DNA of 64,000 nucleotides, from NCBI RefSeq assembly GCF_014842875.1, contig NZ_JACYXZ010000001.1, positions 620,001 through 684,000 of the forward strand, read 5' to 3'. Position numbers and translations under genes: made by a program. Below, one piece after another: positions 16,101-22,710 of this stretch; positions within the stretch are counted from its first letter, which is position 1; every line of letters starts with the position of its first letter. Origin of the DNA: Nocardioides donggukensis (lineage in GTDB: Bacteria; Actinomycetota; Actinomycetes; Propionibacteriales; Nocardioidaceae). The notes beneath the pieces were generated by a model that made no database searches, was not told the DNA's origin, and saw nothing but the letters and a program-made list of their open reading frames with translations.

Positions 16101-17557
16101 CGGTGACCTCCGAGGAGCTCGAGCGCGCGCCGGGTGGCGCGGGCGTTGGACAGGTGGACCTCGGCGCCGGCCTCGGTGAGGGCCCGCGCCTGCCGGTCCA
16201 GGCCCTGCGGGTCCAGGGCGGTGCCGACCAGGGCGACGACGACCGGCTGCCGGACGTCGGCCAGGGCGGGGGCCAGGGTGGCGGCCGGGTCCGGGTCGGC
16301 ACCGTGCCCGAGCACCACGTCGAGGAGCAGGACGCCGGTGCGCGGGTCGGCCGCCACCCGGGAGAGGTGCTCCAGGCGCAGGGTGGGGTCGATCATCGGG
16401 TGGGCCCGGCCCGCGGTCAGCGAGTCGTCGCCGAAGTCGACCATCAGGTGGTCGTCGGCGTCGAGGTCGCTGCCGAGCGCCAGCTCGGGGGAGAGCGGGA
16501 TGTTGCTGCGCACCGGCCCCAGCTCCGCGCTGGCGATCAGCATCGCCTCGTCGCAGAGCGTGCCACCGACGAACAGCCCGCGCAGCAGCGTGCCGTCACC
16601 GGCGGCCGCGGCGGCCCCACGGGCCGGCCACGTGGGCAGCTCCCGGCCCAGCCGGGTCAGCACCGCCTCGGCGGCCGCGGTCAGGTCCGGCTGCCCGGGG
16701 CCGAGCAGGGCGAACTCCACGGGCGTGGCCAGGGTGCCGGCGTACTCGCGGATCGCGGTGGCGACCTCGGGGTCCGGCGGCTTGGAGACCACGACGATCA
16801 GCTCCACCTCGTCGTCCGCGTCCAGTCGGCGCAGCGCCTCCCGGGTGGAGAGCCCGCCGACGTCGGCCGAGAGGTCCCGGCCGCCGACGCCCAGCGCGGA
16901 GCCGACCCCGACCCCGGCGTGGTCGAGCAGCGCGAGCAGCTGCTGGCACCCGGTGCCCGACGCGGCCACCATCCCGACCGGTCCGGGCGAGGTGCTGTTG
17001 GCGAACCCGAGGCCGAGGCCGCCGACGACCGCGGTGCCGCAGTCGGGGCCCATCACCAGCAGCCCGCGGGCGGTGGCCGCCTGCTTGAGGGCGAGCTCCT
17101 CGGCCAGGGGGACGTTGTCGCTGAAGATCATGACGTCGCGGCCGGCGTCCAGGGCGTCCATCGCCTCGACCAGCGCGTTGCCGCCGGGGACCGACACCAG
17201 CGCGAGCCCCTCGCCGGTACGCCGGAACGCGGCGCCCGTGGTCCGCGGCGGCTCGAGCCCGGTCTCGCCCTGGTCGCGCGCCCGGCCGGCCTCGGCCAGG
17301 GCGTCCCGGACGGCTCCGAGGGCCGGGTCGAGGGCCTCCTCGGAGGCCAGCCGCAGCGCGACCAGCATGTCGTTGGGGGTCGCCTCGGAGGGGACCGTGA
17401 AGCCCATCTGCTCCAGCACCTCGATGTTGAGGGCGGTGGCCATGGCCACCTGGGCCGCCTCCACGCCCTCGGTGGCCTGCACGGTCCGGCTGACCTGCAG
17501 CAGCGTCACCGAGTCGGCGTAGGCGCCGCCCCGGACCTCGACGTGGGTGTGGCTCAT
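16097..17557 (-). CDS. FdrA/AllF-like acyl-CoA synthetase-fold subunit
   Basis: A 486-residue FdrA-family protein. The central part has the succinyl-CoA synthetase alpha fold: VMGPDCGTAVVGGLGLGFAN, then GPVGMVAASGTGCQQLLALL, then GVGGRDLSADVGGLSTREAL. It aligns by eye with [25 protein letters not shown] and [16 protein letters not shown] of the real SucD in this window. FdrA is the E. coli oxamate transcarbamylase subunit AllF. The start is ATG 17557, which has GGAG 9 nt upstream and a 4-nt ATGA overlap with the preceding stop. Another ATG at 17563 has only 3 nt spacing. The next gene starts in a 4-nt overlap, so the three subunits are tightly coupled. Confidence 0.85.
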   Translation of the reverse strand: MSHTHVEVRGGAYADSVTLLQVSRTVQATEGVEAAQVAMATALNIEVLEQMGFTVPSEATPNDMLVALRLASEEALDPALGAVRDALAEAGRARDQGETGLEPPRTTGAAFRRTGEGLALVSVPGGNALVEAMDALDAGRDVMIFSDNVPLAEELALKQAATARGLLVMGPDCGTAVVGGLGLGFANSTSPGPVGMVAASGTGCQQLLALLDHAGVGVGSALGVGGRDLSADVGGLSTREALRRLDADDEVELIVVVSKPPDPEVATAIREYAGTLATPVEFALLGPGQPDLTAAAEAVLTRLGRELPTWPARGAAAAAGDGTLLRGLFVGGTLCDEAMLIASAELGPVRSNIPLSPELALGSDLDADDHLMVDFGDDSLTAGRAHPMIDPTLRLEHLSRVAADPRTGVLLLDVVLGHGADPDPAATLAPALADVRQPVVVALVGTALDPQGLDRQARALTEAGAEVHLSNARATRRALELLGGHR

Positions 17558-18447
17558 GCGCATGCGCTCCGTTCGTGCCGGTGACGGTTCCGATCGGGGG
17601 TGCCGGACTGGCCGGCCCTCCGGGACAGGTGGGACAGGGCGAGGTCGGCGCCGAGCAGCAGCCCGGCTCCTGAGGTGTGGCCGATCGCGAGCAGCCGGGT
17701 CTGCGCCACGGCCCGGGCGGCGGGATCGACGGCGGCCACCCAGTCGCCGAACTCCGGGAGCACCTCGCCGTGCAGCGCGCAGTCCAGCAGGGCGGCCGAC
17801 AGGCGGCCGGTGCGTCCGCCGTCGGCGCCGACCTGGGCGGCTACCTCGGCCCGGACCTCGGTCAGGAGCAGGTCGGGCGCCTGACCGGCCGCCCGGTGCA
17901 GGGCCAGCCAGCCGCAGAGGACGTCGTCGCCGAGCGGGGTGAGGCCGTCGCCACGGCCGAGGAGGGCCGCGACCAGCGCCGCGGGCCGGGCCTCGGTGTC
18001 GAGGCCGGCGAGCGCGGCGAGGGCCGCCCCGGGCAGGGACCGCGCGGCCGAGTCCACGCGGGAGTCACGCTCGACGCGGGACCGGTGCCGCAGTCGCGGG
18101 ACGGTGACGTCCAGCGTCCGCCCGATCGGCACCGGCACGTCGTCGAGGTGGAGCACGCCGTCCTCGACGCGGGCGCCGCCCAGCGTCGCCAGCCAGGGGA
18201 GCTCGGGGGCGGCCAGCCGCAGGGCGCACGGCACCCGGGCCGCACCGGCGGTCACGATGCCGACGACCGAGCCGTTCACTGGGCCGTCCACCGGGCCGTC
18301 TGTTGGGCCGTCCAGCGTGAGGTACGCCGCGTCCCGGCCGCGGTGCAGCACGGTGAGCCGACGGCCGTCCGCCGCGGCCAGCGCGGCACGGACCCGGGGC
18401 GGTGCCGCGGCGGGCAGGGGCGCGGGCCCGGGTCGGGGGTTGCTCAC
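17554..18447 (-). CDS. DUF2877 protein, AllH-like transcarbamylase subunit
   Basis: A 297-residue DUF2877 (YlbF/AllH) protein with the family signature GRGDGLTPLGDDVLCGWLAL and a C-terminal IGHTSGAGLLLGADLALS. It is the first gene of the minus-strand operon with the AllF- and AllG-like genes. GTG 18447 is chosen because a -10 box (TAGCGT) lies 7 nt upstream, a leaderless arrangement. Residues near 48-58 are a DGPTDGPVDGPVNG run from three 12-nt DNA repeats, absent from what I remember of the family. It is divergent from a PucR regulator that likely controls it. Confidence 0.83.
   Translation of the reverse strand: MSNPRPGPAPLPAAAPPRVRAALAAADGRRLTVLHRGRDAAYLTLDGPTDGPVDGPVNGSVVGIVTAGAARVPCALRLAAPELPWLATLGGARVEDGVLHLDDVPVPIGRTLDVTVPRLRHRSRVERDSRVDSAARSLPGAALAALAGLDTEARPAALVAALLGRGDGLTPLGDDVLCGWLALHRAAGQAPDLLLTEVRAEVAAQVGADGGRTGRLSAALLDCALHGEVLPEFGDWVAAVDPAARAVAQTRLLAIGHTSGAGLLLGADLALSHLSRRAGQSGTPDRNRHRHERSACA
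18281..18312. repeat. 12-bp microrepeat in the DUF2877 gene
   Basis: GGGCCGTC recurs at 18281, 18293 and 18305, an exact 12-nt period that encodes Gly-Pro-(T/V)-Asp-type steps without breaking the frame. It looks like slippage-driven expansion of a loop. Confidence 0.8.
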
Positions 18448-18454
18448 CCCACCG

Positions 18455-18460
18455 ACGCTA
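18455..18460 (-). promoter_or_regulatory. -10 box of the allH-like operon
   Basis: TAGCGT on the minus strand ends 7 nt before GTG 18447, so the operon transcript probably starts at its first codon. Confidence 0.5.
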
Positions 18461-18489
18461 GTCCGAGGCGGTACGGTGTGCCGACGGCA

Positions 18490-18502
18490 GGTTGTGCCAA
18501 CC
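18490..18502. promoter_or_regulatory. Palindrome, candidate PucR operator
   Basis: GGTTG-TGC-CAACC is a perfect 5+3+5 palindrome in the divergent promoter region between the allH-like operon and the pucR gene, 23 nt before the pucR start. A related TTGGGCACAA lies upstream of the permease at 19842-19851. Autoregulation through this site is inference. Confidence 0.4.
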
Positions 18503-18525
18503 GATCCTCGCGAAAGGCGCAAGTC

Positions 18526-19806
18526 TTGATAACCCCCGCTCAGGCCACCGAGGCGACCGAGGCGCTGGCCCGGATCGACGCGCTCCACACCGCGCTCACC
18601 CACCTGGTGCTCGAGGGCGGCGACCTGGGCCGGATCGCCGACGAGGTGGCCCGGGTGCTCGACGTGTGGGTGCTGGTCACCTCCACCGACGGCCGCGAGC
18701 GCGCCGGCACCCTGGCCGAGGACCAGCGCACCCTCCTGGCGGAGGCCGGGCTCTTCGACCCGACCGGTCGGTTCCGGGTCGAGCGGGCCGGTCCCGACGG
18801 CGTCCGCGCCGGTGCCGGCGAGGTGCGATCGCTGCGGATCGCGGCCGGCGGTGCCGACCTGGCCCGACTGGTCTGCTTCCGCCAGCGCGGCACGATCTCC
18901 TCCGACGACGTCCACGCGCTGGAGCGAGCGGCCGCTGTCGCCGCCCTCCTGATCACCCGCGAGGAGGCGGTCACGGCCGTGGAGAGCAAGTACCGCGGCG
19001 ACTTCCTGCGCGACGTGTTCCTGCGGCGGGCCGGCGACGAGCAGTACGTCCTCGAGCACGCCCAGGCCTTCGGCTGGGACCTGGACCGGCCGATGGTGGT
19101 CGTGGCCGCCGAGCTGGACCCGGCGGCCGCGAGCGGGCAGGACGAGGAGCCGCCGTCCAGCGAGGTGCGCCGGCGGTGGCAGGAGCGGTTCTCCGCCGCC
19201 TGGCGGATGGTCAGCCGCAGCCACGACTCCGGGGTGCCCAGCGTCGACTTCTCCTCGGAGGTGGTGACGCTGGTGCCGGTGCCCGAGGGTGCCGCGGACG
19301 AGGGCGGTGCGCTGGTGCGGCAGATGGTCGAGGCCGTCGCCGGCGACCGGGGCGGCGGACGGCGGCCCTTCTCGGTGGGGGTCAGCCGCGTGGTCTCCAG
19401 CCTGGCCGAGCTCCCTGACGCCTACGGCCAGGCGCGGCGCGCCGTCGAGGTCGGCCGCCGGGTCAACGGAGGCCGGTCGACCACGTGGTTCGACCAGCTC
19501 GGCGTGCACCGCCTGATCGCGCTGGTCCCCGACAGCGGGGAGCTGCGCCGGTTCGCCCGCGACGTGCTCCGCGAGCTGGCCGAGGACACCTCCGAGGCGG
19601 CCGACCTCCGGGAGACGCTGCAGGTGCTGCTGGACACGAACTTCAACGTGGCCGCCGCGGCCCGGCTCCAGTTCTTCCACTACAACACGATGCGCTACCG
19701 GGTCGGCAAGCTCGAGCGGATCCTCGGGCCGGTGGCCTCCGACCCGCACCTGCGTCTCGACGTCGCGGTGGCACTCCGGGTGCTCGAGATCGCCCCGGGC
19801 GGGTGA
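18526..19806 (+). CDS. PucR-family transcriptional regulator
   Basis: A 426-residue regulator of the PucR/CdaR type. The N-terminal half resembles a GAF-like or PucR sensory region (residues about 1-150). The C-terminal PucR_C33 helix-turn-helix reads LRETLQVLLDTNFNVAAAAR, then FHYNTMRYRVGKLERILG. The GGDEF-like middle contains VGVSRVVSSLAELPDAYGQA. PucR proteins sense purine, pyrimidine or allantoin-type metabolites and control nitrogen catabolism. The only start that fits is TTG 18526, with GAAAGG 8 nt upstream. It lies between the minus-strand transcarbamylase operon and the plus-strand permease/hydroxylase operon, so it is the likely island regulator. Confidence 0.88.
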   Translation: MITPAQATEATEALARIDALHTALTHLVLEGGDLGRIADEVARVLDVWVLVTSTDGRERAGTLAEDQRTLLAEAGLFDPTGRFRVERAGPDGVRAGAGEVRSLRIAAGGADLARLVCFRQRGTISSDDVHALERAAAVAALLITREEAVTAVESKYRGDFLRDVFLRRAGDEQYVLEHAQAFGWDLDRPMVVVAAELDPAAASGQDEEPPSSEVRRRWQERFSAAWRMVSRSHDSGVPSVDFSSEVVTLVPVPEGAADEGGALVRQMVEAVAGDRGGGRRPFSVGVSRVVSSLAELPDAYGQARRAVEVGRRVNGGRSTTWFDQLGVHRLIALVPDSGELRRFARDVLRELAEDTSEAADLRETLQVLLDTNFNVAAAARLQFFHYNTMRYRVGKLERILGPVASDPHLRLDVAVALRVLEIAPGG

Positions 19807-19860
19807 CCGGCGACAACTCTTGCCACCGATCTGCGGGTTCGTTGGGCACAAGTCGCCGGT
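19806..19860 (+). promoter_or_regulatory. Inverted repeat between pucR and the permease
   Basis: Nine-base arms ACCGGCGAC and GTCGCCGGT begin at the last base of the pucR stop codon and enclose 37 nt. Inside lie CTTGCCACCGATC and TTGGGCACAA, which resemble the palindrome upstream of pucR. It could be a terminator, an operator pair, or both. Confidence 0.4.
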
Positions 19861-19950
19861 GAGTCCCTGTGAGGTCGGACACTACCGTCGGGCTATTCGA
19901 GGGCGGCGGGCAGCGAGTTCCGATCGGGCGCCCGGAGACGAGGAGGCAGC

Positions 19951-21327
19951 ATGAGCATGTTCCAGTGGGAGCTCGTCCACGGCGGGAAGACACCGCCGCC
20001 CGGCGAGTCCGTGGGCCCGATGCAGCGGCTCAGCTGGGGCCGCACGATCGGCCTCGGGGCCCAGCACGTGGTCGCGATGTTCGGGGCGACGTTCGTGTTC
20101 CCGATCGTCATGGGCCTGGACGCCAACCTGGCGATCATGTTCTCGGGCCTCTGCACGATCCTGTTCCTGCTGATCGTCAAGAACCGGGTCCCCAGCTACC
20201 TCGGCACCAGCGCCTCGTTCGTGGGCGGCGTCGTCGCGATCCGGGCCGCCGGAGGTGACTCCTCCGACGTCACCGGCGCGATCCTGGTCGCCGGCCTGCT
20301 GCTGGCCCTGCTCGGCCTCCTGGTGCACATCGGCGGCGCCGGCATCGTGCACAAGATCCTGCCGCCCGCGGTCACCGGGGCCGTGGTCATGCTGATCGGC
20401 TTCAACCTGGCCCCCGTGGTCGCCAACATCTACTGGCCCCAGGACCAGTGGATCGCGCTCGCGACGGCGACGTTCATGATCATGGGCGCCGTGCTGCTGC
20501 CGGGCTTCTGGTCGCGGATCGCGGTGTTCCTGTCGCTGATCTTCGGCTACCTCCTCTCGTTCTTCGCCGACACCGTCTTCGGCCCGATCACCTCGGTGCT
20601 GCCGACCAGCGACGGCGTCGCCGTCGAGCACGACCGGGTCAGCTGGGCCGCCGTGCAGACCGCGGACTGGATCGGGCTGCCGAGCGGCACCCTCGCCGAC
20701 GGCGTCTCGGTCGTCCACGGCCCGAGCTTCTCGCTGACGTTCATCCTGCTCGTGATCCCCGGCGTGATCGCGCTCGTCGCCGAGAACACCGGCCACGTCA
20801 AGGCGGTCGCCGAGATGACCGGCGACGACCTCGACCCCTACATGGGCCGCGCGATCGGTGCCGACGGCCTGGCCACCGCGTTCGCCTCGGCGTTCGGCGG
20901 CTCGCCGACCACGACGTACGCCGAGAACATCGGCGTCATGTCCGCCACCCGGGTCTACTCCACGGCCGCCTACTACGTGGCCGCGATCGTCGCGATCATC
21001 CTGGGCCTGTGCCCGAAGTTCGGCGCGGTCGTCAACGCGATCCCCGGCGGTGTCCTCGGCGGGATCACGGTCGTGCTCTACGGCATGATCGGCCTGGTGG
21101 GCGCCAAGATCTGGGTGGAGAACCGGGTCGACTTCGGCAACCCGGTCAACCTGGTCGGCCTGGCCGCGGGCATCATCGTCGGCGTCGGCGACGTCAGCCT
21201 CCAGATCACCGACGACTTCACCCTCAGCGGCATCGCGCTCGGCACGATCCTCGTGATCGTGTACTACCACCTGGTGAAGGGCCGACGAGAGGAGCTCGGA
21301 GCGGGAGAGGTGACCAAGGTCCTGTGA
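19951..21327 (+). CDS. NCS2-family uracil/xanthine permease
   Basis: A 458-residue transporter of the nucleobase:cation symporter-2 family with about 14 membrane segments. Diagnostic stretches are LGAQHVVAMFGATFVFP, SYLGTSASFVGG, VIALVAENTGHVKAVAEMTG and GGSPTTTYAENIGVMSATRV. The TTYAENIGVM form is typical of uracil permeases (UraA, PyrP, RutG) rather than of urate/xanthine carriers. It is preceded by GAGGAGGCAGC before ATG 19951. Its stop overlaps the GTG of the molybdenum hydroxylase FAD subunit, so import and oxidation of a pyrimidine-like base are coupled. Substrate is inferred from motif and neighbours. Confidence 0.88.
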   Translation: MSMFQWELVHGGKTPPPGESVGPMQRLSWGRTIGLGAQHVVAMFGATFVFPIVMGLDANLAIMFSGLCTILFLLIVKNRVPSYLGTSASFVGGVVAIRAAGGDSSDVTGAILVAGLLLALLGLLVHIGGAGIVHKILPPAVTGAVVMLIGFNLAPVVANIYWPQDQWIALATATFMIMGAVLLPGFWSRIAVFLSLIFGYLLSFFADTVFGPITSVLPTSDGVAVEHDRVSWAAVQTADWIGLPSGTLADGVSVVHGPSFSLTFILLVIPGVIALVAENTGHVKAVAEMTGDDLDPYMGRAIGADGLATAFASAFGGSPTTTYAENIGVMSATRVYSTAAYYVAAIVAIILGLCPKFGAVVNAIPGGVLGGITVVLYGMIGLVGAKIWVENRVDFGNPVNLVGLAAGIIVGVGDVSLQITDDFTLSGIALGTILVIVYYHLVKGRREELGAGEVTKVL

Positions 21328-22205
21328 AGCCGGCACCCTTCGCCTACCGGCGCCCGACCACCCTCGAGGAGGCCCTCGCGGTCCTCGCCGAGAGCCCGGA
21401 CGCCAAGGTGCTGGCGGGGGGCCAGAGCCTGGTGCCGCTGCTCTCGATGAGGCTGGCGGCCCCGGCCCTGCTGGTCGACATCAACCGGCTGCCCGACCTG
21501 GACCACGTCACCGCCACCGCGGACGGGGTCCGGGTCGGGGCGCTGGCCCGGCACGCCGACGTCCTCGCCTCCGCCGAGGCCCGGGCCTGCCAGCCGCTCG
21601 TCGCCCTCGCGCTGGGGAACGTCGCCCACGCGACGATCCGCAACCGCGGCACGACGGTGGGCTCGCTCGTGCACGCCGACGCGGCGGCCGAGATGCCGGT
21701 CGTGCTCCGGCTGCTGGGCGGCAGCGTCGACGTGGCCTCGGCCTCCGGGCGTCGCACGATCGCCGCCGACGACCTCTTCCTCGGACCGCTGGAGTCCAGC
21801 CTGCGCCCCGACGAGATCGCCCTCGAGGCGTTCTTCCCGGCCCTGGCTCCCGGCGCGGGCGTCGGCTTCGAGGAGGTGGCCCGCAGGCACGGCGACTACG
21901 CCATGTGCGGAGTGGCCGGCCTGGTCCGGGTGGCCGGGGGGCGAGTCGTCGAGGCCCGTGCCGGCTACCTGTCCGTGAGCGACGTACCCACCGTCGTCGA
22001 CCTGACCGACAGCCTGGCCGACGGGGTCACGGACGCCTCCCTGGCCGCTGCCGGCGAGGCGGCGCTGGCCGACCTGGACCCTCAGGAGGACATCCACGCC
22101 GCGGCCGACTACCGCGCGATGCTCGTGCGGCACCTGACCGGGCGCGTCCTGCGGGCCGCGCACGCGCACGCCACCGACGAGAGAGGGGAGCCGGACCATG
22201 CCTGA
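21324..22205 (+). CDS. Molybdenum hydroxylase FAD-binding subunit
   Basis: A 293-residue medium subunit of the xanthine dehydrogenase/CoxM family. FAD-contacting motifs are AGGQSLVPLLSMRLAAP near residue 32 and ATIRNRGTTVGSLVHADAAA near 105. It passes electrons from the iron-sulfur subunit to an acceptor. The GTG start at 21324 overlaps the permease stop (GTGA), and its end overlaps the small subunit by 8 nt. The order FAD, iron-sulfur, molybdenum subunit is common for this family. Confidence 0.92.
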   Translation: MKPAPFAYRRPTTLEEALAVLAESPDAKVLAGGQSLVPLLSMRLAAPALLVDINRLPDLDHVTATADGVRVGALARHADVLASAEARACQPLVALALGNVAHATIRNRGTTVGSLVHADAAAEMPVVLRLLGGSVDVASASGRRTIAADDLFLGPLESSLRPDEIALEAFFPALAPGAGVGFEEVARRHGDYAMCGVAGLVRVAGGRVVEARAGYLSVSDVPTVVDLTDSLADGVTDASLAAAGEAALADLDPQEDIHAAADYRAMLVRHLTGRVLRAAHAHATDERGEPDHA

Positions 22206-22710
22206 GGAGCTCCACGACGTGTCGTTGCGGGTCAACGGCATCACCCGCGAGGTGCAGGTGCCGGGCCGCCGGCTGCTCAGCGACGCCCTGCGCCACGACC
22301 TGGCCCTCACCGGCACCCACGTCGGCTGCGAGCACGGTGTGTGCGGCGCGTGCACCGTGCTGGTCGACGGCCGGCCGGTGCGCTCGTGCCTGATGCTGGC
22401 CGTGTCCGCCGACGGCACCGAGGTCACCACCGTGGAGGGGCTCGGCGAGCCGGACGGCGGCCTCGGCCCGGTGCAGCAGGCGTTCTCGGAGTGCCACGGG
22501 CTGCAGTGCGGCTTCTGCACGCCCGGCTTCCTCACCACGATCACCGCCGGCCTGCGCGAGAACCCGTGCCCCACGCACGACGAGGCCCGCGACATGATCG
22601 CCGGCAACCTCTGCCGCTGCACCGGCTACCAGAACATCGTCCGGGCCGTCGAGCGCGCCTCGGAGCTGATCGCCGAGGGCGACGTCGTCGGCGAGGGGGA
22701 GCGGGCATGA
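22198..22710 (+). CDS. Molybdenum hydroxylase [2Fe-2S] subunit
   Basis: A 170-residue small subunit of the CoxS type. The N-terminal plant-type cluster is CEHGVCGACTVLVDGRPVRSC and the C-terminal helical cluster uses CGFCTPGF and CRCTGYQNI. It transfers electrons between the molybdopterin and FAD subunits. It overlaps both neighbours (8 nt upstream, 4 nt downstream), so the three subunits should be made together. Confidence 0.95.
   Translation: MPEELHDVSLRVNGITREVQVPGRRLLSDALRHDLALTGTHVGCEHGVCGACTVLVDGRPVRSCLMLAVSADGTEVTTVEGLGEPDGGLGPVQQAFSECHGLQCGFCTPGFLTTITAGLRENPCPTHDEARDMIAGNLCRCTGYQNIVRAVERASELIAEGDVVGEGERA

Noticed and set aside
17677..18525. N-terminal extension of the PucR gene to an upstream start at 17677
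   Set aside because: The extra 283 codons are antisense to the AllH-like gene and lack PucR similarity; TTG 18526 has a good ribosome site.
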